Shown here: positions 1 to 7,374 of the stretch, in pieces | Position numbering within the stretch: position 1 is the first letter of the stretch | Layout of the letters: each line of letters begins with the position of its first letter | Origin: an uncultured Chromatiaceae bacterium | GTDB taxonomy: Bacteria > Pseudomonadota > Gammaproteobacteria > Enterobacterales > Alteromonadaceae | DNA length: 8,814 bases | Assembly (NCBI GenBank): GCA_946481195.1 | Contig: CAMLNG010000130.1 | Location: forward strand, 1 to 8,814 | Direction of reading: 5' to 3' | Translations under genes and position numbers: made by a program | Notes under the pieces: model-generated | Told to the model about the DNA's origin: nothing | What the model saw: only the letters and a program-made list of their open reading frames with translations | Databases searched by the model: none

Positions 1-2478
1 CTGCCACTGCGTGCCTTGTAGCTGCGACAGATCACCGAGGCTCTGGCCCTGATGCGCAAGCTGTGCCGGCATAAAAGTCGGGTAGGCCTGAGTCAGCAGG
101 GTGGGTGTTGCCTCAAGCGCACTCAGCGGCACCAGTTGATAACGCCATTCTGAGCTCGCTTCCAGGTCAATACCAAAGGCCAGACCGTCTTTGTTCAGCA
201 GCGCAAAGCGCACCGGCAGTTTGTCTTTCACTGATCGAATTTTAATAGCGACCTTAGTGTATCCGGCTAAATCGCGTTGCGTCAGCCCCATCACGGCATG
301 AGTTTCAGTGCGCAGCAATGGCAAAGGCGGTCGTTGCCAGTCCGGCGTTTTGGCCGGCCGTAGCCGTAAAACCAGGCCTTGCTGACGTTCACCAGCCAGC
401 CATTGCTGGGTGACTTGCGCATCTTTGGGATAGAGCAAAGTGGTCTGGTCAACCCGCGCATCAAACAATGGCACCGCCGCGCCCGGTTGTTGCAGCAAAG
501 TGCTGAATTGATGTTGCGGGCTTTGCGGGAAATCCCAGTCCGACGGCAGCGCTTCGACCGCGTCGGGGAAACTCAGCGGCTTGCTATTTTCTTGTAATAC
601 CAGCTGATATTGCAGCAGGCCGCTTTGTGTCGGCAGTTTCAGCTTAGTGCAATAACGGCCTAAATCTTCCGCTAGCATCTGCTGTTGCTGCACCTGACCT
701 TCACCGGCGAGCCGGTAAAACAGGCTGACTTTCAGGCCGGATAGCTGAGTTGCAGAAAGCTGGGCACAGACCGGCAGCGGCTGGTCGATGGGCCATTGCC
801 GCAGCGGTTGATGTACCAGCAATGGTGGTTTCTCAGCGATGGCGGGCAGCAAGAAAGGCCGATTTTGCGTTTTATACTGTGCAAATAAGGCTGCAGTTTT
901 CGCCAGCAGATAACGGCCCGGCGTCAACGTCACTGAGCCGTTTTTCGCGCTTAGCTGAGTTCCATCAGTGCGCTGCAACACAAAACTTTGGCCCAAATCG
1001 GCCAGCTTAACAGTCATCTCACGGGTACTCACCGACAGCCGCACGGCTTCGCGTTTTAAACTGGAATTCTGGTGCGGGTCATCCAGCTCAGTCGCATCCG
1101 GATACACTTCCAGCTGCCACAAACCGTCTTGTTGTTTATCAAGAAAATAAGCGCCGCTACCCTGATACTGCACCAGCGGGGAACTGCCGACACCAGCGAT
1201 ATGGCTCAGTGTTGCTGCAGCCACCGGTGCAATGTCTGTGCTGGTGCTGTGATAAAACCGGCTGCCATTGTTTAACAGCGCCAGACCGTTTGCCGGGTCT
1301 AAGGTGATATTCAGCGCCGCGCCACCAAATTGATTCGATGCCGGATAAGGTCCTGTATCTGCGCCACGCGGCAGGCGGCGAAACACTTCGCCGGCGATCA
1401 AAAAACTGATGGCTTTGGCCGGCGTGTACAACAAATTTAAATAATGCGTGTTGTATTCAGCATTGCTGGCGGCAAGCGCCGCCGGGTCGTAGGCGAACTG
1501 GGTGGCCCACTGAAAACCCGCACTGCGAAAGCTACGCGCCATCGCCGGATAAAGCACAGGCGCTTTAACATCGGCGGCGTCAAATTCGTAAATCATCCGA
1601 GCTTTGCCAGCGCAGGCGGCGATGTCTTTAAATGGGTTGTGATACTGCGCAACAGAGCCCAGCACATTGCTTTGCAGGCTGCTGTATTTCAGCAATCCGG
1701 TTGGATACCACTGAAATGACACACCGTCGATATTGCTTTGACACAAAGCTTTGGCAAATTCCGGCCAGTTGCCTTGTTCACTGCTGTTATAAAACAGCGG
1801 CTTGGTCACACCGGCGTCGCGCATCACTTTAACGAGGTCATTGACGTACTGAGTCACTGCGCCGGCGTCGGCGTGTTTCGGCTCGTTAAACAGCTCAAAC
1901 GCCAGGATATTAGGGTCCTTGGCGTAGGGCACGCCATCGCGGTTTTTGTGTGCCATCAGCTGGGCTAAATATCTATGCTGCGCTTTGATCGCATCGGCTT
2001 TTTCGTTCATCTGGTTTTTGCTGTACAGCACGGAAAAACCTGGCTCAGTTGGATCCGGCGCCGGATAACCGCTGCCCCACCAACCAATCGGCGTCACTAC
2101 CGCTTTGATGTTGTAGCGCTTCAGTTCCGACAGTAAAAAATCAAATAGCTTGAGATGCTCGTTCTCAAGCAAATTGCCGTCGCGGTCACTGATTAAACGG
2201 TCCCACAAATGGATGCGGTAGGCTGTGACGCCTAAACGTGCCAGGTGCGCCACATCCAGCCGGATCATCTCCTCGTGCGACAAGCCCATGGCTTTGACCG
2301 AGCGATAACCAAAGGCAAAGGGCAGGCTGTAGTTGGCGCCAAACAGCGCCACTTCTTCTGCTTTGCCATCAGCATTCGTCTGATACCAGACGCCGTCTTT
2401 GACATAAGATTCGCTGGCGGTGACGCTGAGTGACAACGCGGCCAGCGTCAGCATCGTTGTTGGCTTAAACCGCATCAT
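1..2478 (-). CDS. Exported clan GH-A glycoside hydrolase, probable beta-galactosidase/galactanase (3' end outside window)
   Basis: An open frame of 826 codons runs off the left edge without a stop. Residues 1-21 look like a Sec signal peptide (MMRFK, then a hydrophobic stretch, cleavage likely after VTA-21); there is no lipobox cysteine, so the enzyme is probably periplasmic or secreted. Residues about 25-345 read as a TIM barrel: YRIHLWD (87-93) in an early strand, FELFNEP (194-200) giving the Asn-Glu acid/base pair N198-E199, FQWYPTG (255-261), and IYEFD (296-300) giving candidate nucleophile E298. The 99-residue spacing of the two glutamates fits clan GH-A retaining enzymes. Residues about 370-525 form a beta-rich region (YFLDKQ, LWQLEVYPD). 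The C-terminal part, to at least 826, looks like Ig-like or carbohydrate-binding modules. The first ATG overlaps the symporter stop (TGATG); the next codon is also ATG and has a slightly better spaced weak GGTGG, so the start is uncertain by one residue. Substrate is inferred from the galactose operon. The exact family (GH5-like, or GH147-like) is unproven. Confidence 0.82.
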   Translation of the reverse strand, partial: MMRFKPTTMLTLAALSLSVTASESYVKDGVWYQTNADGKAEEVALFGANYSLPFAFGYRSVKAMGLSHEEMIRLDVAHLARLGVTAYRIHLWDRLISDRDGNLLENEHLKLFDFLLSELKRYNIKAVVTPIGWWGSGYPAPDPTEPGFSVLYSKNQMNEKADAIKAQHRYLAQLMAHKNRDGVPYAKDPNILAFELFNEPKHADAGAVTQYVNDLVKVMRDAGVTKPLFYNSSEQGNWPEFAKALCQSNIDGVSFQWYPTGLLKYSSLQSNVLGSVAQYHNPFKDIAACAGKARMIYEFDAADVKAPVLYPAMARSFRSAGFQWATQFAYDPAALAASNAEYNTHYLNLLYTPAKAISFLIAGEVFRRLPRGADTGPYPASNQFGGAALNITLDPANGLALLNNGSRFYHSTSTDIAPVAAATLSHIAGVGSSPLVQYQGSGAYFLDKQQDGLWQLEVYPDATELDDPHQNSSLKREAVRLSVSTREMTVKLADLGQSFVLQRTDGTQLSAKNGSVTLTPGRYLLAKTAALFAQYKTQNRPFLLPAIAEKPPLLVHQPLRQWPIDQPLPVCAQLSATQLSGLKVSLFYRLAGEGQVQQQQMLAEDLGRYCTKLKLPTQSGLLQYQLVLQENSKPLSFPDAVEALPSDWDFPQSPQHQFSTLLQQPGAAVPLFDARVDQTTLLYPKDAQVTQQWLAGERQQGLVLRLRPAKTPDWQRPPLPLLRTETHAVMGLTQRDLAGYTKVAIKIRSVKDKLPVRFALLNKDGLAFGIDLEASSEWRYQLVPLSALEATPTLLTQAYPTFMPAQLAHQGQSLGDLSQLQGTQWQ

Positions 2479-4040
2479 CACCACCACACGCTATAGAACA
2501 CCACCAGCACCAGCACGACCAGTGCCAACGACAGGCTGAAGCCTTTGCTGGTGTCGAAACTGATGTCATTGAGTTCCACCGCACCGGCCTGTGCTTTGTT
2601 GCCCTGCAGCAGAGACACGACAATTGCCAGGCCCAGACACAGCAGGAACACCAGACCAACCCGGTCCATAAAGGGCAGCGCCGGCCAGAACTGATAAAAC
2701 AGGAAACTGAATACCGCAGAGCCTACAGCGGCCAGCAGCGCAGCGTCCGCCGTAGTTTTTTTCCAGAACATGCCCATGAAAAACAGTACGACGATGCCCG
2801 GCGTAAAGAAGCCGGTAAATTCCTGAATATATTGGAAGGCCTGGTCAAAATCACCGAGCAATGGTTTGGCGGTAAAGAGTGCGATTAATAAAGACAGCAA
2901 ACTGACCGCGCGGCCGACCAACACATAATGTTGCTGGCTTTCCGCCGGTTTCACCTGCGCATACAAATCCATGGTAAACAGCGTGGCGACAGAGTTAGTC
3001 ATAGACGCCAGGCTCGACAGGATGGCTGCGACTAAAGCAGCAAAAATCAGGCCTTTCAGGCCAGACGGCATCAGCGCCATCAATTGCGGGTAAGCCTGAT
3101 CCGGCTTGGCTAAATCCGGCAGGATCAGCACCGCAGCAATACCTGGCAGCACCACGATAATGGGCATTAACAGCTTCAGGAAGGCAGCAAAAGCAATGCC
3201 TTTTTGCGCTTCACGCAAACTCGGCGCGGCTAAGGCGCGCTGGATAATATATTGGTTAAAACCCCAGTAACTTAAGTTCATCACCCACATACCACCGACC
3301 AGCACCGAAATACCTGGCAGGCTGACATAATGCGGATTGTCCGGGCTTAAAATCATGTCGAACTTTTCCGGCGCTTTGGCAAGCAAAGTGTCAAAACCAG
3401 CCAGCACACCAGCGCCGGCGCCGATCATGTCGAGCGCCAGGTACGACATAAACAGGCCACCGAATACCAGCAGCACCACTTGCAAAATGTCGGTAAAAGC
3501 TACGGCTTTGAGGCCGCCGTACAACGAATAGCTGACTGAGAATAAAGCCAGCAGCGCCATACTCCAGAACAGGTCAATACCGGTCAGCGCATTGACGGCC
3601 AGCGCGCCCAGCCACAGCACGGCGGTTAAATTGACAAACACATACACAGCCAGCCAGAAGATGGCGAGGGTGGTGCGCACGCGGTTATCAAAGCGCTGCT
3701 GCAGGAACTGCGGCATCGTATAGATTTGTTTTTTCAGGAAAATTGGCAGGCAATATTTACCCACCAGCATCAGCGTCAGCGCCGCCATCCACTCATAGGA
3801 TGCGATGCCTAAGCCAATGGCGTAACCAGAGCCCGACATGCCGATGATTTGTTCGGCCGAGATATTGGCGGCAATCAGGGAGGCGCCAATGGCCCACCAC
3901 GGCAGGCTGTTGCCGGCCAGAAAGTATTCATTGGTGTTTTTCTGATGACCTTTTTCTTCGCGCGACACCCAATAGGCGACGAAGAGCAGGCCGAGGATGT
4001 AGACGACAAAAATCGCCATGTCGAGATTGGATAACGTCAT
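2478..4040 (-). CDS. Sodium/galactose symporter, SSS family (vSGLT-type)
   Basis: A 520-residue inner-membrane protein with many hydrophobic segments, consistent with the 14-helix LeuT-fold sodium:solute symporters. It aligns along its length with my recollection of Vibrio parahaemolyticus vSGLT, offset by five residues in the first half. The galactose ligands are all present: N59, E63/Q64, E83, N255, K289 and Q406, with gating residues Y82, Y258 and W259. The Na2-site positions A57, I60, S342 and S343 also match. The loop near residue 310 is shorter than in vSGLT. It should import galactose (possibly glucose) with Na+. The first ATG is chosen because AGGG lies 6 nt upstream, whereas the internal Met8 has no ribosome site. 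It follows galM after 90 bp and its TGA shares a base with the next gene's ATG, so transporter and hydrolase are probably co-translated. A monosaccharide carrier in this place implies that hydrolysis happens outside the cytoplasm. Confidence 0.95.
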   Translation of the reverse strand: MTLSNLDMAIFVVYILGLLFVAYWVSREEKGHQKNTNEYFLAGNSLPWWAIGASLIAANISAEQIIGMSGSGYAIGLGIASYEWMAALTLMLVGKYCLPIFLKKQIYTMPQFLQQRFDNRVRTTLAIFWLAVYVFVNLTAVLWLGALAVNALTGIDLFWSMALLALFSVSYSLYGGLKAVAFTDILQVVLLVFGGLFMSYLALDMIGAGAGVLAGFDTLLAKAPEKFDMILSPDNPHYVSLPGISVLVGGMWVMNLSYWGFNQYIIQRALAAPSLREAQKGIAFAAFLKLLMPIIVVLPGIAAVLILPDLAKPDQAYPQLMALMPSGLKGLIFAALVAAILSSLASMTNSVATLFTMDLYAQVKPAESQQHYVLVGRAVSLLSLLIALFTAKPLLGDFDQAFQYIQEFTGFFTPGIVVLFFMGMFWKKTTADAALLAAVGSAVFSFLFYQFWPALPFMDRVGLVFLLCLGLAIVVSLLQGNKAQAGAVELNDISFDTSKGFSLSLALVVLVLVVFYSVWW

Positions 4041-4130
4041 ATCTTACCCTGTATTTTGTTGTTATCTCCCGCAGCACGGGATTTGTTGTGTGTGCTCCCA
4101 CTACGCGGGGAGTTTGTCTTTAACTTTGCT
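4041..4130 (-). promoter_or_regulatory. galM-symporter intergenic spacer with two similar hairpins
   Basis: This 90-bp gap is the only real spacer in the operon. It holds two short inverted repeats: TCCCG (4067-4071) with CGGGA (4077-4081) around a 5-nt loop, and CTCCC (4095-4099) with GGGAG (4108-4112) around an 8-nt loop. The two blocks resemble each other (CTCCCgCagCaCGGG and CTCCCaCtaCgCGGG, each followed by TTTGT on the plus strand), so they may be a diverged tandem duplication. Neither hairpin is followed by a T-run in the minus-strand direction, so they do not look like an intrinsic terminator for the operon. They could protect or process the mRNA, or lower expression of the membrane protein relative to the gal enzymes. 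I see no convincing -35/-10 pair. Confidence 0.45.
4047..4050 (-). promoter_or_regulatory. Ribosome binding site of the symporter gene
   Basis: On the minus strand AGGG is followed by the 6-nt spacer TAAGAT and then the ATG at 4040. This supports the first methionine of the symporter over the internal Met8, which has no purine-rich sequence before it. Confidence 0.6.
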
Positions 4131-5141
4131 TCAGCTGAAGCGGTAAAAAATCTGTTGTTGATACAGCTCGCCCGGCCTGAGTACGGCGGATGGAAAATCC
4201 GGCCGGTTTGGTGCATCCGGGAAATTTTGTGCTTCTAAACAAATGCCCTGAAATGGCGCAAAAGGTGCCCCTAAATACGTGCCGACATACACCTGCACAC
4301 CTGGCTGAGAGCTGCGCAGCTCCAGTGTTCTTTGTTCTGCACCGCTTTTGTGACTGAGTCTGGCCTGCAGGGGCAGCGGGTCTGGCGATGGCTCTGTCAC
4401 AAAGCTACTGACAAAGCAATGATCCAGCCCATGTGGCAGGTCAGCGCTTTGCCGGCACAAAGGCCCAACGGCTTTGGCCTGACGAAAATCAAACTCATGC
4501 CCATCGACACTTCGCACAGCGTTCGGTAACGGAATTCCACGCGCGTCGACCGCCAGATACTGATCAGTCATTAACTCTAACTGATGCGCTGCAAGCGCTT
4601 CCACTGTTTGTTGTGGTGCCAGATTAAAGTAACAGTGGTTGGTTAGATTGACGACGGTATCTAAGTCTGTGCTGGCCGTGAAACTCAGCTGTAACTCGCC
4701 AGCGGGCTGGCCTTTTGTGTCCACAGTATCAACGACGTGAAGAAGCTGGCGTACCGTCAAAGTGCCGGGGAAACCCTGGTCACCATGGGTGCTTATCAGT
4801 TCCAGCAGCAGGCAGTTGGCGCTGTGCTCCAGCACAGTCCAGGGGCGCTGTGCAAAACCATCCACGCCGCCATGCAGGCAATGCGGCGGCTGACTGGCAC
4901 TGAGCTGATGCTGCTGGCCTTTGCTATCGGTATAACAGGCGTTGGCAATACGGTTGGCATAACGGCCCACACTGGCGCCCAGCGCCGCGCTGTCGCTGAG
5001 GTAAAATGCCGGATCGGCCTGTGACAACGTCAATTCCTGACCATGCAGCTTAATGCTCTGAATACGGCCACCATAGGGCAGCACCGTTACCGTCAGGCCG
5101 TTGTTGCAACTGATGGCGTGTGGGGTAAGCGCCTGGCTCAT
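4131..5141 (-). CDS. galM: Aldose 1-epimerase (galactose mutarotase)
   Basis: A 336-residue cytoplasmic beta-sandwich enzyme that interconverts beta- and alpha-D-galactose, supplying the alpha anomer that GalK needs. Family motifs are present in order: SVGRYANRIANA (57-68), CLHGG (88-92), NLTNHCYFN (165-173), GLDHCF (238-243) and CLEAQNFPD (301-309). H169 and E303 are the expected catalytic acid and base, with H90 and R60 as further substrate-contacting residues. The length is normal for the family (about 340-350) and there is no signal peptide, which suits a cytoplasmic role. Its ATG overlaps the galK stop as ATGA. There is no good ribosome site before it, so translation is probably coupled to galK. 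It is the last Leloir gene before the hairpin spacer and the transporter gene. Confidence 0.95.
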   Translation of the reverse strand: MSQALTPHAISCNNGLTVTVLPYGGRIQSIKLHGQELTLSQADPAFYLSDSAALGASVGRYANRIANACYTDSKGQQHQLSASQPPHCLHGGVDGFAQRPWTVLEHSANCLLLELISTHGDQGFPGTLTVRQLLHVVDTVDTKGQPAGELQLSFTASTDLDTVVNLTNHCYFNLAPQQTVEALAAHQLELMTDQYLAVDARGIPLPNAVRSVDGHEFDFRQAKAVGPLCRQSADLPHGLDHCFVSSFVTEPSPDPLPLQARLSHKSGAEQRTLELRSSQPGVQVYVGTYLGAPFAPFQGICLEAQNFPDAPNRPDFPSAVLRPGELYQQQIFYRFS

Positions 5142-6298
5142 AAAGCCCGCGCCCCGGCACTGGCCTGACAGAGGTAAAAGGTCGGTTCCAGCTGATACGC
5201 CGCCGGATAGACTTTGCTTAAATGCTGGCAGACAGGTTCAATTAAATCGCCAGGTAACAAGGCCACCACACAACCGCCAAAACCACCGCCAGTCATTCGC
5301 ACGCCGCCGCGCTCGCCGCAGATGGCGGCTACTTCCGCCACCAGAAAATCAATCGCCGGTACTGTGATGGAAAAATCGTCACGCATTGACTGATGCGACT
5401 GCGCCATCAAGGTGCTTAAGGTTTTGATATCGCCGTTTTTCAGCGCAATAGCTGCGGCTTCAGTGCGGTTATTTTCGCTGATGACATGGCGGGCGCGGTT
5501 ATAAATCAGCGGGTCGAGCTGCAATCTCGCCGCTTCCAACTGTTGCAGCGTCACATCTCTGAGCGCTTTGACGCCAAAAAACTGTGCGGCGGCTTCGCAT
5601 TGCTGACGGCGTTCGTTGTAAGCACTGTCGACCAAACCACGTTTGACGTTGGAGTGGATAATCAGCACCTGCAAAGTCGCCGGCATTGGCACTGTCTGAT
5701 ATTCGAGACTACGGCAATCCAGCAGCAACGCCTGACCGGCCTGACCTGCAGCACTGACCAGCTGGTCCATAATGCCGCACTGGCAACCGGCAAACTGATG
5801 TTCGGCCTGCTGGCCGTTTAATGCATTGTCGGTCGGGGAGAGCGGGTTACCTGCGAGCGTACTCAGGCCCAACCCCAGCACCATTTCCAGCGACGCCGAC
5901 GAACTTAACCCGGCGCCTTGTGGCACATTGCCGCCGACCACCAGCTGACAACCCGGCAGCGCCAGGCCGCGTTGCTGTAAGCCGGCGACCACGCCGCGGA
6001 CATAATTGGCCCAGCGTGGTGTGGTAACGGGTTGGACAGTTTCAGTTAAATCAATCACATGCAGCTCTTGATAATCGGCCGCGAAAATTTCAATCTGGCT
6101 TGAACCCAGCACCAGGCGGCTGGCCAACACTGTTTCAAACTGAATGGCGCAGGGCAGCACAAAACCGTCGTTGTAGTCGGTGTGCTCACCTATCAGGTTG
6201 ACACGACCCGGCGCACTGAACAGCTGCGTGGCGTCGCCACCAAATTCACGCTGAAATGTTGCTTTGACCAACTCCTGCAGAACCCCGGCCAGACTCAT
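5138..6298 (-). CDS. galK: Galactokinase
   Basis: A 386-residue GHMP-superfamily kinase that phosphorylates alpha-D-galactose to galactose 1-phosphate using ATP in the cytoplasm. The galactokinase signature GRVNLIGEHTDYNDG (31-45) holds R32, which corresponds to the catalytic arginine of the family. The ATP-binding motif GAGLSSSAS is at 128-136. CGIMDQL (174-180) supplies the catalytic aspartate D178, and TGGGFGG (336-342) is the third GHMP motif. The length is close to the usual 380-390, with no sign of truncation. The ATG overlaps the galT stop as ATGA and is preceded by a strong AGGAG at a 7-nt spacing. Its own stop overlaps the galM start by 4 bp. Confidence 0.97.
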   Translation of the reverse strand: MSLAGVLQELVKATFQREFGGDATQLFSAPGRVNLIGEHTDYNDGFVLPCAIQFETVLASRLVLGSSQIEIFAADYQELHVIDLTETVQPVTTPRWANYVRGVVAGLQQRGLALPGCQLVVGGNVPQGAGLSSSASLEMVLGLGLSTLAGNPLSPTDNALNGQQAEHQFAGCQCGIMDQLVSAAGQAGQALLLDCRSLEYQTVPMPATLQVLIIHSNVKRGLVDSAYNERRQQCEAAAQFFGVKALRDVTLQQLEAARLQLDPLIYNRARHVISENNRTEAAAIALKNGDIKTLSTLMAQSHQSMRDDFSITVPAIDFLVAEVAAICGERGGVRMTGGGFGGCVVALLPGDLIEPVCQHLSKVYPAAYQLEPTFYLCQASAGARAL

Positions 6299-7374
6299 TG
6301 CTTTACTCCTGATTTGTCTTCTGATGCTTGCTTGTAATGCTGTGCGGGCAGGTCGCGTAACCGTGCCGCGGCCTGTTCCGGGGTCATGTCACGCTGGGTT
6401 TCGGCCAGCATTTCATACCCTACCATAAACTTTTTCACGCTGGCGGAGCGCAGCAGCGGCGGATAAAAATGCGCGTGCAGCTGCCAGTGTGTAGTGTCGG
6501 TTAATCCATAAGGCGCGCAGTGCCAGCCCATCGAATAAGGGAAAGAGCACTGAAACAGATTGTCGTAGCGGATGGTCAGCGCCTGCAGAATTTCCGCGAG
6601 GCTTAATTGCTCCGCCTCAGTTAACTGTTCCAGATGCTGCACGGCGCGTTTGGGCAACAGCAGCGTTTCAAAAGGCCAGCTGGCCCAATAAGGCACCACC
6701 ACCAGCCAGTCGGCGTTTTCCAGTACCAGCCGTGAGCGGTCAGCCAGTTCCAGTTCGCTGTAACGCTGCAACAGGTTCTTGCCATGTTTGGCGAGGTAAG
6801 CCGCCTGCTGGGCATCTTCGCGTGCCGGCAGGGTCGGGATACCTTTGCTTGCCCAAATCTGGCCATGCGGATGTGGGTTGGAGCAGCCGTTAATAGCGCC
6901 TTTATTTTCAAAGACCTGCACCCAGCCGTAGTCGCGTGACAAATCCTGATATTGGCCAATCCAGCATTGGATCACCGCCTGAATTTCCGCAATCGACAGT
7001 TCCGGCAGCGTTTTGCTGTGATCCGGTGAATAACATATCACCCGGCTGCAGCCTTGTTCTGCCCGCATTTGCAGCAAATCTTCCTGATTTAACGCCGCAT
7101 CCGGGGTCTGGGTATTCAGCGCAGCAAAGTCGTTCTGAAACACAAAAGGGCCCTGGTACGCCGGGTTGTGCGCGCCATTAATCCGCACATTACCCGGGCA
7201 CAGATAACAAGTTTCGTCATAAGACGGTTGCACGCTGGTGTCGGCCGCTTCGACCTGACCTTGCCATGGGCGTTTGGCGCGGTGCGGTGACACCAACACC
7301 CAGTCACCAGTCAGCGGGTTGAACCGGCGGTGCGGATGCTCGACCGGGTCAAAAGCGGTATTCATTTCAGACAT
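6295..7374 (-). CDS. galT: Galactose-1-phosphate uridylyltransferase
   Basis: A 359-residue class I GalT of the HIT superfamily. It transfers UMP from UDP-glucose to galactose 1-phosphate, giving UDP-galactose and glucose 1-phosphate. NPHPHGQIWA (167-176) contains the nucleophilic H170 and supporting Q172 (H166 and Q168 in E. coli). The zinc site is complete: C56 and C59 in TCYLCPGN, H119 and H168, all at E. coli positions plus four. E186 matches the glutamate of the second metal site. The protein is about ten residues longer than the E. coli enzyme (348). The ATG at 7374 is preferred over Met4 because AGAGGA lies 8 nt upstream. It overlaps galE by 8 bp and galK by 4 bp. Confidence 0.97.
   Translation of the reverse strand: MSEMNTAFDPVEHPHRRFNPLTGDWVLVSPHRAKRPWQGQVEAADTSVQPSYDETCYLCPGNVRINGAHNPAYQGPFVFQNDFAALNTQTPDAALNQEDLLQMRAEQGCSRVICYSPDHSKTLPELSIAEIQAVIQCWIGQYQDLSRDYGWVQVFENKGAINGCSNPHPHGQIWASKGIPTLPAREDAQQAAYLAKHGKNLLQRYSELELADRSRLVLENADWLVVVPYWASWPFETLLLPKRAVQHLEQLTEAEQLSLAEILQALTIRYDNLFQCSFPYSMGWHCAPYGLTDTTHWQLHAHFYPPLLRSASVKKFMVGYEMLAETQRDMTPEQAAARLRDLPAQHYKQASEDKSGVKQ
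6306..6310 (-). promoter_or_regulatory. Ribosome binding site of galK
   Basis: AGGAG on the minus strand, inside the last codons of galT, stands 7 nt before the galK ATG at 6298. It is the strongest Shine-Dalgarno sequence in the window and fixes the galK start. Confidence 0.75.

Noticed and set aside
379..2433. Many plus-strand open frames of 60-91 codons across the left region
   Set aside because: They lie antisense to the 826-codon hydrolase frame, overlap one another in different frames, and show no protein-like motifs or ribosome sites.
4095..4120. Possible intrinsic terminator (hairpin followed by TTTGTCTTT on the plus strand)
   Set aside because: The T-rich side faces the plus strand, where no gene ends; in the operon's direction the stem has no T-run, and the stem is only 5 bp.
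5486..5821. Plus-strand open frame of 111 codons inside galK
   Set aside because: Antisense to the conserved galK coding sequence; the composition is what a reverse-complement shadow of galK would give, with no recognisable domain.
6621..6959. Minus-strand open frame of 112 codons overlapping galT
   Set aside because: It is an alternative frame of the same strand inside galT, which has complete catalytic and metal-binding motifs in its own frame.
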